Shown: piece by piece, positions 1 through 11,668 of the stretch
How the letters are laid out: the number at the start of each line of letters is the position of its first letter
Position numbering within the stretch: position 1 is the first letter of the stretch
Made by a program: the position numbers and the translations under genes
Assembly: GCA_027943335.1 (NCBI GenBank)
Contig: BSBK01007724.1
Coordinates: 687,501-751,500 of the forward strand
Length of the DNA stretch: 64,000 nt
Reading direction: 5' to 3'
Source of the DNA: Chamaecyparis obtusa
Lineage: Eukaryota > Streptophyta > Pinopsida > Cupressales > Cupressaceae
Notes under the pieces: model-generated
What the model was told of the DNA's origin: nothing
What the model saw: the letters and a program-made list of their open reading frames with translations, nothing else
The model's database searches: none

Positions 1-1191
1 TTTTGTTAAATCTTCATACTTTGTTGATACTCTTTATACTCTGTGAAGACATTTCCAAAACATTTTATGGCTTATACCTATGAAAACTTATGCTAAAGTA
101 GAACTAGGTCCACCAAGAATATGGGTAGTAGGAATGATAAATTTTTTCAACTATTATATATAGAATGTAGTACTTCATATAATTGTTTTAATGTGTGTTC
201 TAATATTTAAGTAGGGGTTGAAATGTTGACTTGCATATGTGAACCAAATGTTACTAACCTTTTAGGTAAATGAGGAGCAATGCGAGAGTGGTCTAGTCGC
301 ATTAAAGAAGGAGCCTTACAAAACTAGTCATGGTGAAAGAAGTTGGCACAGTTCCTTGGATTATGCTGCACCTAGAAAGGTGTTGTCATTCTAGAAGATA
401 TAGGAAATGAGATCTACTATATTCTCTCAGAATTATTATTTTGTTATCTTCTTTAATTATATTATGTCATGGTCATTTTATCTCCCTCTTCTATGGTGAG
501 ATTTATTCAATACTTTTATGTTATGCTTTTAATAAGTATCAATCATTTGTATATAAGGGGATTTGATCGATTTAGATAGGGGAATGAGAATTATTATACT
601 ATTGTGTTTTATGTAATAGAGTTACTCTTCTCTATTCTGCATGTATTGTTCACTTATGATGAATATAATGGAAAAGTGATTTTGGTTCATCTTTTGTGTT
701 AGTAGTTAGCTGTTAGCAGAAGCCAACCAAGGGGGCCCACTTGGAAGGTGGATTGGATTAAGATAGAATAGAGTTACTTCATGCACTTTCTGTGCTTTTA
801 ATTAGAAGTTAATATTTTACTCTTGCAACAGTATCACTATGAATATTCCTGTAGCACTTGCAAAAGTAGGCATAGTGAATGTTTTGAGTTGTTAGATAGA
901 CTTAGATTCATTTTAAAAAATTTCTGTAATAGTTTCCTTAAGTAGCCAAGTATTTTAGTTTCCTAAAGTGATAGTGTAGGTTTCTTTCATGCATTTTACT
1001 TTCCTACAACATAAGTATCATGAATCTTAGAGGAACTTAGTGCACAAACTATTCTGTCCCATTTCAAGTCTACGTCCTTGGGTTGACAATCTAAATGCAT
1101 TTCATGATAGGGAAAGTAGTCCTTAGTATGAATATACCAATCCCAAGAGAAACAATGTCATGATTATTATTACCTATTGTGAGACTATTCA
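1..1191 (+). repeat. E1 5' LTR, 3' portion; no genes
   Basis: This is non-coding AT-rich sequence that ends just before a primer-binding-like motif, so I read it as the end of the 5' LTR. The right LTR start (5939-6315) finds no clear match here, which fits a long LTR of which the two fragments show different parts. No ORF or RNA gene is seen. Confidence 0.5.
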
Positions 1192-1192
1192 T

Positions 1193-1214
1193 TTTTTGTG
1201 CCATTGTCAGGGAT
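1193..1214 (+). other. E1 primer-binding-site-like motif
   Basis: TTTTGTGCCATTGTCAGGGA is a degenerate match to the TTTGGCGCCGTTGCCGGGGA type common just inside the 5' LTR of plant Athila/Tat elements. Its place between non-coding sequence and gag supports this. Confidence 0.5.
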
Positions 1215-1327
1215 GGTGGCAAACTAGGAACCTTAAATGAGTCATTTATTTTCTAGATTAGTTTCCTATTTTTAGTCAACAAGGAGTAATTGAGAGCTTT
1301 CTTCACAAAGTTCATCAACTTACTTGC

Positions 1328-2890
1328 ATGCATCGAAGAATGCAAGATGTTCATGGCAAATTTATTCCAAAAGAACCTATTAAATTGAAAGAGGAATTTA
1401 AAGAACTTGAGTTACCATTTCTCGACACAAGTCCTAAGTTTGCTACATCAACTTCAATAGAAGAAGATACTCATGAAACATTTGATCTCCATCCTTTTGT
1501 TGAAATATTAGCTAGTTTCCATAATAACCCCAATCTAGGACCACCTGTTATTCAAAACCCTCTAGTTAGTAACACTTTCCAGCCATAGTTTCAATATCCA
1601 ACACCTCCAGTAATGGGAGCTCCTACATTTCCATTTCTTATTCCAAGTCTTATGAACAACGCTAAACTTAAGAATATACCTGCTTCAGCCCTTCCAAAGT
1701 TCTATCACCTCATTACAGAGTATCCTGATGCCTTTTTATTTGAGTTTGACATACTATGTTGAATTTTTGACTATAACATTGATAGCCATAAGCTGAAGTA
1801 GTTTCTAGCAACACTAAAGGAGTCAGCTCTCAGATGGTTCATGGGCTAAGGAGCGAATGTAGTAGCGAATTGGGATGGGATGAGAGATTTATTTCTAAGA
1901 AAGTATAAGGAATATTGCAAGGGGAGTGATTCAAAAGGAGATGAAATTTTTTGAATGTCACAAAGAGAAGATGAGACATTAGAGGACTACATATCATGCT
2001 TCTTGTTTAACTTGCAAAAGAACCCTCAACATGCATTGCAAGAGGATTCACAGAAGCTGATTTTTCCAAGAGGAGTAAATGATAACTGCCTCAAAGCTTT
2101 GGACCTCATGGCTTGAGGAGATATATCTCAATCTTCCTGGGATGATCTTCAAAAGATTTGTTTGAACTATTCTAGAGCAACAGTGAAGAAAGGAAGGGGA
2201 TTCCATCCAACATTGGCATAAGGAAATGGCTTTGGTATTTCAAAGATGGAAATTAAAAACCTGTTGTCAGACTTCAAGCAAGACATAATTAATGATTTCG
2301 CCACACACTTAGACACCATGACTACCAAGAAGAAACATGCAAATGTAGAGGTGTAGCTAGCTGAATACTGTCCCCATTGTCGTAAGAAAAAGAAGGATTG
2401 TCAGTACAAATTGGTTGCAAACCTAGAGGATCAACATCTTCCAATTGAATACTTAAAGATAGAATGAGAGTATGAGAAAGTATTCTTTGTTCCTCAGTGT
2501 GAGCCATGGGCCATGAGACAAGGTATGCCCCAAGACCTATTACAAATTTCAAATCCTTATAATAGTTAGTGGCAAAATTGGAATGTCCAAAGTCCTCCAT
2601 AGTATAGTCAATCCACATGGAATAATTCTTGGCCAAATAATAAATAGAATCAATGGTATCCTCAACAAAAACCCTAATGGCCCCAATTTCCAAACCAATG
2701 GCAACAACCACAAGGAAATTGGTAGCCCTCTAATTAGTGGAGAGGACCTCAGAAATGGCCTAATCCAAACCCAGGATACCCACCTTTACCACATCTAACA
2801 AATGCACCTGCAATAATGCCACCACTTGCAAATATAGGTCCTCAAAAGTAAACACAATTACCTGCTCAACCTCAATCGAATCCCAACAAT
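1328..2890 (+). pseudogene. E1 gag remnant
   Basis: Gag packages element RNA into cytoplasmic particles. An 86-codon opening (1328-1588) precedes a broken reading that includes LPKFYHLI, TLKESALRWFMG, ETLEDYISCF and SQSSWDDLQKICLNY. These fit the retrotransposon gag core, in which A-L-x-W-F and a Y-I-x-x-F segment are typical. A Cys-rich stretch (CPHCRKKKKDC, near 2370-2402) and a Gln/Asn/Pro/Trp-rich tail (2570-2920) follow. Stops interrupt it repeatedly. RT follows almost at once, so the protease segment appears to be deleted. Confidence 0.7.
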
Positions 2891-2945
2891 CAACAACCAC
2901 AACAACAAATGTATGCCACTGATGCTCAGTAGTACCCTGCCTATA

Positions 2946-4125
2946 TTTGATAGTAAATGGGTATCACATTTGGTTATAGTACCTAAAAAGGGGGGCAAGT
3001 GGAGAATCTGTGTGGATTACATGGAGTTAAATAAAGCTACCAAGAAAGATCACTTCCCATTACCATTCAATGATCAAGTACTTGATACCCTAGCTAGTAA
3101 GAAGTATTTTTCCTTTCTTGATGGATATAGTGGATACAATCAGATAACTATTGCACTAGAGGACCAGGAGAAGACTACATTCACATGTCCATGGGGAACA
3201 TTTGCATACTCTATTTTACCATTTGGATTGTGCAATGCTCCAACAACATTCCAGAGGGCTATAATTAGTATTTTTGTTGACATATCACATGATTGTATGG
3301 AGATATATATGGATCACTTTACAACATTTGGAGTAACATTCGAAGAGGCTTTGAAGAATCTAGAAAAAGTGCTGATCCAGTCAAAGAACACAATCTCTCT
3401 CTTAACAGTGAGAAATGCTTTATGATGATGCAGGAAGGTGTGGTACTTGGATATTTCATTTTTGTAGCAGGAATTCAAGTGGACCCAGCTAAGGTTGAGG
3501 TAATCCTTACATTACCTACTCCTACTACAAAAAAATATGTAATATCTTTCTTAGGACATGCTGGATACTTTAGATGCTTTATTCAAAATTTTAGCCAAAT
3601 AGCTAGTCCTCTTTACACACTGCTTACAAAAGAAGCTAAATTTCTATGGACACAAGCATCTGAAGAGTCCTTCCTACAGCTCAAGAAACTTCTAACCACT
3701 ACCCCAGTCCTCAAAGGACCGGATTGGTCTATCCCATTCCACATCCATACAGATGCATCATATTATGCTATAGGTGATGTGCTAGGACAAAATGCAACTA
3801 AACTTGAGAATGCAATTTACTACATCAGTAAAAGCCTCCATGGACCTGAATTAAACTACACAGTTACTAAAAAGGAAATTTTAGCTGTAGTTTATGCTTT
3901 GAACAAATTTTGACACTATGTCATAGGCTATCCCATCTTTGTTCACACTGATCACTCAACAATAAAATATTTGATGAACAAACTTGCTATAATAGGCAGG
4001 TTGGCAAGATGGCTTCTACTATTGCAGGAATTTGACATAACAATTGTTGATAAGCTAGGGAAGGCAAATGTAGTTGCTGACTACTTGTCTAGACTCCACA
4101 ATGCTACTGAAGACATAAATCAAGT
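2946..4125 (+). pseudogene. E1 reverse transcriptase and RNase H remnant
   Basis: This would copy element RNA into DNA. The N-terminal part of RT is missing: homology starts at WVSHLVIVPKKGGKWRICVD. Fingers and palm motifs follow (LDGYSGYNQI, PFGLCNAPTTFQR). The catalytic box reads YMDH where the family has YxDD, so the second metal-binding Asp is lost. A frame change lies near 3385-3400, where the reading moves to LSLNSEKC. Then come connection motifs (FLGHAGYFRCF) and RNase H (HTDASYYAIG, NYTVTKKEILAVVYAL, HTDHSTIKYL). It ends with the usual ADYLSRL. Confidence 0.85.
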
Positions 4126-5425
4126 TGAAGATACATTTCCTGATGAGCACCTGTTCCATATAGAAATTAACAATCCATGGTATGCTGACATAGCCAATTA
4201 TCTCATAGCAAGTAAAATGCCCCCACATTTCTCACCTAAAGAAAGAAGAAAGCTTGCAAATAAGAGATTCCAATTCTCATGGATTGACAATACTCTATTC
4301 TATATTGGTCTAGACCAAATCATGAGGAGGTGTGTGAGAGAAGATGAAATATATGACATACTTCATGCTTGTCATGATGAACCTTATGGAGGTCACTTTG
4401 CAAAAAAAAGAATAACACTAAAAATATTAACCACAGGATATTACTGGCTGACAATACACAAAGATGCAGGTAGTTATACAAAAAAATGTGATAAATGCCA
4501 AAGGATGGGTCATCCAACAAAATTAGATGAGATGCCACTTAATCCACAAGTGGTGGTGACACCCTTTGATAAATGGGGTATGGAATTCATAGGACCAATT
4601 GATCATCCATCAAATGGAAAATCTTATATCCTAGTGTGCACATATTATCTAACAAAGTGGGTGGAAGTCAAAGCAATGCAGAATGCCAGAGATAAAAAAG
4701 TAGCAAAATTCCTGTATGAGGACATTTTTACCCATTATGGAGTCCCTAGAGAACTAGTGACAGATCAAGGAGCACAGTTCACCTAAAACCTAATCAGTGA
4801 GCTAATGAACGAATACAACATACAACATTTAAAATCTAGCCCTTATCATCCACAGACAAATTGACAAGCAGAGGTGACAAATAGAGAGATAGAGGCAATA
4901 TTAACAAAGACAATGCAATTGCATTGCAAGGATTGGAGTAGTTGTTTAACTAAAGGAGTTTGGACTTATCATAAAACTTGGAAGACCAAAAGAGGGTTCA
5001 CACCATTTGAGTTAGTATATGGAAAAGTAGCAATGTTACCCATAGAATTTGAACACAAAACATTGCACACAACTCTAGAGTTGAACATCAATCTTCCTGC
5101 AGCTCAAGAAGAATGCCTCCTGCACCTCAAATCCTTAGATGAAATGAGAAGGTCAGCATTGGAGAGAACATAGTTAATCTAGAACTAGAGGAAAAGGTGG
5201 CATGATTCACATATCAAAAATAAGAACTTTCAAGAAGGAGATTGGGCTCTATTATATGATTCACACTTCAAGGAGATTCTAGAGAAACTACAAACTAGAT
5301 GGCTAGGACCATATGAGATAGAATATGTATTTAACAATTGAGCAGTCCAATTGACCACACTTGACCCAATCCAATTTAAGCTACTTGTCAACGGACATCG
5401 GTTGTGCCTGTATCACAAGCCTTAA
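4126..5425 (+). pseudogene. E1 integrase remnant
   Basis: Integrase joins element DNA to the host chromosome. The N-terminal zinc site is present (HDEPYGGH then KKCDKCQ). In the core, the first catalytic position reads GMEFIGP, so the usual Asp is Glu. The second is present (TDQGAQF), and the Glu is in QAEVTNRE after a stop. The C-terminal part carries FQEGDWALLYDS and LQTRWLGPYEI, the usual GDxVL/GPY-type core. Stops lie after QFT, in HPQTN-stop-QAE and beyond 5171. Confidence 0.85.
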
Positions 5426-5938
5426 ATAAAGGAATATTTTTTGCAACAATTCAGCACACCAAGTTTATTAGACCCTCAAGTAACAGTTCCTACAACTGAA
5501 GGTGAAAGCCTTCCTCCTGTAGCCACAACATAACATGCCTTCAGACATAGCCCATAATAAAAATTTATTTAACATGAAGTCTATTCCTCATTCACCTTTT
5601 CTTTCTTCTTCTTTCCAACTCATCTCATTTCTCTTTCTACCACCCACTCACAAACCACGTCACCCACAAATTCTATTTCTAATGCTTTCAATAAATGCCA
5701 TGTCAAAATTTACATGCAGCCGCCAAAATTATCACTCATCAACTTTGCATTCATAAGTACAAAAACTAATCACCAGGTACAACTTTCAAACTCCTTACTT
5801 ACTTTTAGCACATAGATTTCAATAATTATATATAGTACTGCATCATGTGTATGATATAGGTGTTAAGCCAGTTTCCCATTCTCATGCCAAATTTATCAAA
5901 TGAGGACACTTGTTCAAACTTTGGAGGGGCAGGAGAAG
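5426..5938 (+). other. E1 3' untranslated tail and polypurine tract
   Basis: No gene is seen after the integrase end. At 5923-5938 there is a purine run, GGAGGGGCAGGAGAAG, directly before TGTAATAAC. This is the expected arrangement for plus-strand priming at the edge of a 3' LTR. The short ORF at 5535-5756 has no recognisable content. Confidence 0.65.
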
Positions 5939-6315
5939 TGTAATAACTTCCAAGTGTTATTCCTAAAGCCATCCTAGTCATATCCTAGTCACATCAAGTT
6001 GTACTTAGGCTTTGTTTTATTATTTCTTTTAATCCTCCATATTTTTCATACATACAAAATTTTGATTTTCTGAGCTTGATATGACTTAAAAGGACTGCAA
6101 TTAAATTATGAGATAACTCCCACTTAAGACTCTGATGGCCTCTATAATCAATTCCATTATTATAGTTCATGTCAAGCAAGAAAAAGGTAATGCAAGTGAA
6201 AATATCAGTATTTTGAAGAATCGCAATTGAATTTCAAAAAGAAGGTATTTGCAGAGAGACCGAAGATTAGCAATGAATTAGAGGGAAAAAAAATTTAAGA
6301 TTGGGCATTATTAAG
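5939..6315 (+). repeat. E1 3' LTR, first 377 bp
   Basis: It begins with TG right after the purine tract and runs without genes until the M-family LTR terminus (TGTTGTCACT) at 6316. The rest of this LTR was not found in the window. Confidence 0.55.
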
Positions 6316-7380
6316 TGTTGTCACTAAGGATTGCACCCAATTTGCTAAGTTTTGAACCCAACAATCTTGTGAAACATGGGACTATTCTTAGGCTGTGGGT
6401 AACCTATCCGAGAATAGACCTCCGGATTAAGGGTTGACTTCCCTTTGGATCACTTGAAAACTTGCTAATTTTAGGAGGAAAGGGAGAGAGTACATAAAAC
6501 AAACACCTGCATTTGAATGAAACAAGGGTGATCCACCAAATTTGGAAAGAGATTTACAACTGAACTAAGTTTACTCCAATAGAAAAATAAACTTAACTCA
6601 TAACTGAATCCCACTTTCTTAAACTCTTAGTGAAACAAGGTACTTGAAATGCAAAAGAAGGAAGAAATCTTCACAATTCTGATATTCTTGATTGCACACA
6701 AGTCACACTACTGAATTAAGATAAATTCCTAAACACCAACTTGGATTCAACATGCAGATTAAGGATATAAGGACATCATAGTAATCTTGTATATGAATTC
6801 AAAAGCAAACCCAGAATTGTAAGGGAACAAGAAGGATCAATTTTATTGCTGATCAGAAACTAAGTACAATTGTGTCTCTCAGAGCTAAAACACTCCTATC
6901 AGAGAGAAAGAAAATGAAGAGCTAACCTCAGTCATCGAAAGTGACAGGTATAAAAACTAAAAACTAGGAATCTGCATTCAAACTCCACTACCTCCTAAGA
7001 ATAGAAAATGGTCAATAATGGACCCATGAGGTTGCATCATAATTTGAATGCTAGATTCTTGAGTTTTTAGGGGGCGAGGAAAGTGGGGACCTAAAAATAG
7101 ATAGTCAAGTAAGACTGCCCTATCCAATAAGTCATGCCTATAAATGGTATTCCGACAATGGTTTATAAAAAACACCACTTGTTGATATCTTACAATAAAG
7201 AATGAGCCATGACTTATCATTAAAAACCTATCCCACTATGACACAAAAATGGATTTAATGAGCATCCTAAAATAGTTCTCAACCTGATATTGGAAAAGGG
7301 AAAAAAACATTTTAAGAGCATTTACAATTTTACAAATCCACCTATGCCTAAGAAATGGATTAAAATTCTAAATCAAACAA

Positions 7381-7611
7381 ATGAATCTCAACCCAATAAA
7401 GGGGAAATCACATTTGATGACCCATATCGCTAATAAAATTCATCAATACATAGCATACAACTATAGTATTAAAATCCCACCTAATGATCACCAAAAACCC
7501 ACCATGCCTAAGAAACATAGAAAAAGATGGTTAATGAATCTCGACCCTAAAAAGGGGAGAAGGAAAATAAAATTCAATAGCCATTTTATTCAAAATCCCC
7601 TCTATCACTGA
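7381..7611 (+). other. ORF antisense to M, in LTR copy 1
   Basis: A 76-codon reading frame (starting MNLNPIKGKS, with a basic PKKGRRKIKF tail) is also open at 51032-51262 and 61774-62004. The predicted peptide is Lys/His-rich and resembles no family I know. It may simply be open by shared descent. Coding status is not established. Confidence 0.25.
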
Positions 7612-8329
7612 CACTATGGACTTTCTCATCTGACATATGGAAAGTTGCTATTTCCCTACTGGCAGTCTCTGAACTCGAATTTGGAAATAACAAAATTGGA
7701 TTCGTGGCATCATCAACATGAGGTAGGCATTGATTTCCTCCATTACTTTGTATCTAGTTTCAATGGCATTGCTATGTACTGTGTTCGACAATGCACTCGC
7801 ATTCACTACATTTTACTCTTCCTCTGAAAAGTTGAGGGCACAACATCATTGTTATAACATTTCACTGGTGTATTTTCTTTTAAGAGCACTCCTTTGGATT
7901 TCAAGGGTATGGTGCTTCTGTAGCCATATGTATTCAACTCCTCAAAATTTAGAGGACACCATGCTCATACATCATGGTTTTTTTTCTATTGTATAATGCA
8001 CATGAATAATGACACTAGCTAAGTTACTCTATATTTGATATCACTGCTACTTCTATATTCAGTGCCAGTGAGTTGTGGCCCTCAAAAATCTAGGGCCTCA
8101 TCACATTTATCACCTCCTAAATGTGCAAGCCTGCGGGCTAAGGCATTGTGTTTGTTGATCTTGTGATAATAGTATTGTTGTATTTTGATCCACTGGCATG
8201 CTTGAATCAACTATATTTCAAGGGTGCTTTGTGTATGCACTTACTTGCTTGAGCTTGAGACCCCCATGTTACCCAAATGGCACCACTAAACAACTAGGGC
8301 ATGATTTTTACATTTTAATCTTTTGCATC

Positions 8330-8334
8330 CTCAA
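8330..8334. repeat. Left target-site duplication of S (CTCAA)
   Basis: CTCAA lies directly before the TG of element S and again directly after its CA end at 13287-13291. The unfilled site is preserved in M LTR copy 2 near 51984 (ACATCCTCAAGGCACTGC). Five bases is the normal Ty3 duplication length. Confidence 0.9.
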
Positions 8335-10577
8335 TGTAATGCCCCTCCAACCCTATCAAATCTTGGTTATGCTCACCAGGGAGTTAGATCATGCTATAAG
8401 TGATTTCATGGTTATTTTGTAAGAGAATTATCCTTCTTGAGATAGTTTCTTACTAATCATGATAACTTTACATTTTAATATGGGAAATAATAATATTCAC
8501 ATAAGTATGTCCCTTTATATCTTCATGTGTGTTAGTGATAGGATCACCTGATAGATCTGTATGTTTCTATGTGAAATGATCATTACTAATATTTATGTGT
8601 ACATTAGGTTAATTGACTATAATCATTTAAGGGTTAGATGGGTTACCTTCTCTAATAGCGTTACTTGGGATTAGACATAATCGATGCATTTATGGTTATA
8701 TGATTTGTTTATCTTGATTTGATAATGGGACACTTTTAGTATATGTTTGATGGTTAAATGGGTTTGTGAAAGATAATAAATGATTTATATTTACATGATT
8801 ATGTTATGATTCATTATTGTCATACAATATAGAAAAGAGATCATTTTGATACTAACCACACTAATCCAATTATGCTTTGTTGATGTGACTATTGGAAGAG
8901 GGGAGGCAGTCATAGTTACTCCTCCAAGAGGTCCACATGATGTCACACTATCCCTCCTTGTTTGCAATTTTTTGTACATATGTATATATATATATATTGG
9001 TGTACTTGGTTGGTGTTGCAGGATGCAGGTACCAGGCATCGACTCCACCTAGCTACACAGGTCTGAACGTGCCTTAAAAATCCTTGAACTTTTGTTGTGT
9101 GGAGGTATTACCAAGATTACTCTCAAGGTTACCATGGACTTAGGTTTCTCTTTAGGAGGTTACCCTAGTTGGGGGATCTGAATGCACTATGTGATATGGT
9201 CTTGTGAATTATGATTTTATGCCATTTTGTGATTTATGATGTGAGTTAGATTTATCCCTAACTAGTATATATATGTATATATATATTTATTATATATAAG
9301 TGTACATTGATTGTGTGCTATATAGGTATGTGTATATGTGGGTGCACACGCATATACCCATGCTTATATAAATAATAATATTTGTATGGATTCATTGATT
9401 ATTTTAGAGGTATGTTATCTAAAGTGAATTCAATGAAGTGTATTAAATAAATGTATTAAAAAGTGAAAATAATATTAATAATAGTAATAATAAAAATAAA
9501 TGCTCTTTGTAGTAAAACTAGCTATCTAGGAGGGAGTTCAACTCGAGAGCTCCTAGAAGTTAGGCTAGTTGGTTTCCATGTGTGCTAAGTGGTTCTCTTG
9601 AAAGTTACTTGTTGGATGTTCTTGTTATGTTTTCCTTCATGGTTATTTTTAATTAAATTCATTAAAACTTTGTTAAGTGCTTACGGGAATAATTGGTTTA
9701 ATTTTTCAACCAACTATGGAATTTGGAGAAGTTGCTTCCCGTAAAGCAACTCCTCCAACCACATAGTTGGAGGATATATGTTTGAAGATTTTGTGTGCGA
9801 AGGAGGATAATACTTTTTGGAAGATTTGTTTTTCTTTTGAGTGGTCTGTAAATGGTTTGTCTAGAAATTTTTGGTGAAAGTTATGTGAGTTTGAGAGTCT
9901 CTGGTTGGTGAAGTCTTATGTGTGAGGATTGCTTGGAGTTGATTGCCAGAGGAAGATTTTCAGAAGGACATCTACCCAAGGCTGGAAAGTTTGCAAAGAG
10001 TCTCCAACCAAGGGAAGACGATTCTCCATAGGACCCCAGGTAGGGTCTAAACTGGGATGTACCTCCATTCTTCCCATGTGCATGATTATGTATATGATTG
10101 ATATGTTACTCGATGAGAATGTGATGACTTATTTCTGTTTGAAAATGAGAACTATATATATATATATATATTTTTTTTTGTGTATTTGAAATATGTTTCC
10201 GGGAAGCAATTTTTATGAATGTTTGTTTGTTCACTATGGTAAAATCTTCCTGAGAGGGTAGAAGTGGTTTCGATCATGTAGGATAGTGTATTATATTGTT
10301 ATTGAATGTATTATGAATGTTTTTGGAATTTAGAACTGTTACTTCAACTTTACTGGTCCTTATCAGTTTGTACGCCACATTTCTTTGTCTAGATCTAGAA
10401 TAGATTTGTTAGATAGATAGGATGGATTGATGAGCTATTTATGAAGGGAAATTGAGAGATCTCAAATTGGTCATGCTTATATTAGGCAACCACAGTCCCC
10501 ATAATGCCCAGTTTTACCCGCAAGGCACAATTGAATATCGCGTTTTACAGTTTCTGTTGGTTTAGTATTGATTGAGT

Positions 10578-10777
10578 AGGTCGGTTTAGTATTAACTGAG
10601 CCAGGTCAGTTCAGTGTTAATTGAGCTCAGTTGGTTCAGTATTAACTGAGCTAGGTCAGTTCAGTGATAACCGAGGGAGGTCAGTGTAGTGTTAATCGAG
10701 GGAGGTCGGTGTAGTATTAACTGAGTGAGGTCGGTGTAGTATTAATTGAGGGAGGTCAGTGTAGTGTTAACCGAGGA
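10578..10777. repeat. 25-bp minisatellite, 8 units, within S
   Basis: There are eight consecutive 25-bp units of the form AGGTCRGTKYAGTRTTAAYY plus GAGNN, with no length change between units. A degenerate half-unit precedes (from about 10553) and decayed units follow to about 10830. Units differ at a few positions, and neighbouring units are most alike in the second half. Confidence 0.9.
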
Positions 10778-11421
10778 AAATAGGAATGTTAGTCTTAACT
10801 GAGCAAGACAAGAATGCAAGTGTGAACTGAGCTAGATAGGAAAAATAGGCTTTATACAATTATAACATAAGTATAAGTTTATGTACTTTAATTTCTTATA
10901 CTTTAAGTTATACTTGTATAAAGGGTTTAGGTACCTTCTGAGATGATTGAGATAGGTTCCATATTCATAGGAGTTAAGATGCAATTTTTAATTTTGAGAT
11001 TTCTTTAAAAATCAGACTTAGCCAAATTTCAGGCACGTGAGATTTTGCAGAGCATGGTGTTTTGGCATATGAAATTTTGTGTAAACTTTAAATATGTTCA
11101 TTACTTGTTTTGTTGGGACTTATATGGTGCATTTAGATGCTTGAATAAGGTTTAGGATGTGTTTTAGGGATCAAAATTAGAGTTAGGGTTGTCCAATGGA
11201 CTAGGACTACTCTTAGGCCTCCTAAAAGTTCCCCAAACATTCGTAAACTTTCCTATTCTTTTCTATGCTTTGATTCTAGTTCTTGAAAGTGCTTATGATG
11301 TATTTGTATTTGAGATGTGTGAAGTTTGTATCACCTATGTACATTTGTTACTTGTTTTGTTGAGGTTATATGGCCTACTTATGAAGTGTTTGCACTTGTC
11401 ATATACATGAATTTAAATTTA

Positions 11422-11668
11422 TGAGGCTAGGACTTGTCTCAGTGGCCTGTGTGCATGGGAGGGTTCCTTAGAATTATAAATGAGCCTTGGAAAGGTTGTA
11501 CTTGTACATGTGAAAAGTTTGATGTTTTTTCTTTGAGATGTCTTGTGATAGACATTCTTCCAATAGTTCCTGTTATGCATATGGCTAAGGTTAGGACTCA
11601 CTCTGAGGGCCTGTGTGCCCAGGGGAGTTTCCTAAACCTATGAATCAGGACTTGGAAGTGTTATCTTG
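11422..11668. repeat. Diverged internal repeat pair in S
   Basis: About 80 bp at 11422-11505 (GGCTAGGACTTGTCTCAGTG, then GCCTGTGTGCATGGGAGGGT) matches imperfectly at about 11582-11668 (GTTAGGACTCACTCTGAGGG, then CCTGTGTGCCCAGGGGAGTT). No coding potential is evident. Confidence 0.55.

Larger units (their letters stand above)
1..6315 (+). mobile_element. E1: degenerate Athila-like Ty3/gypsy retrotransposon
   Basis: Order on the + strand is LTR remnant, primer-binding-like site, gag, RT, RNase H, integrase, polypurine tract, LTR start. The RT reads FLDGYSGYNQ, TFTCPWGTF and PFGLCNAPTTFQR, wording I associate with the Athila lineage. The element is dead: it has many in-frame stops, at least one frameshift and no recognisable protease. 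The left end lies outside the window. The right LTR is cut at 6315, where the minus-strand M family begins. Lineage is from family knowledge, not a search. Confidence 0.8.
6316..8334 (-). repeat. M LTR copy 1, segment 1
   Basis: It matches 49968-51983 of copy 2 almost base for base, from TGTTGTCACTAAGGATTGCA onward. It is interrupted after GCATCCTCAA by element S and resumes at 13287. It includes a 76-codon + strand ORF (7381-7611) also open in the other two LTR copies. On the M strand this is the end of the 3' LTR. Confidence 0.85.

Noticed and set aside
2322..2711. 129-codon minus-strand ORF
   Set aside because: It lies opposite the decayed E1 gag tail, has no recognisable motif, and the plus strand there reads as gag.
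10146..10181. TA-rich run read as a promoter
   Set aside because: It is a simple (TA)n/(T)n run without other promoter context inside S.
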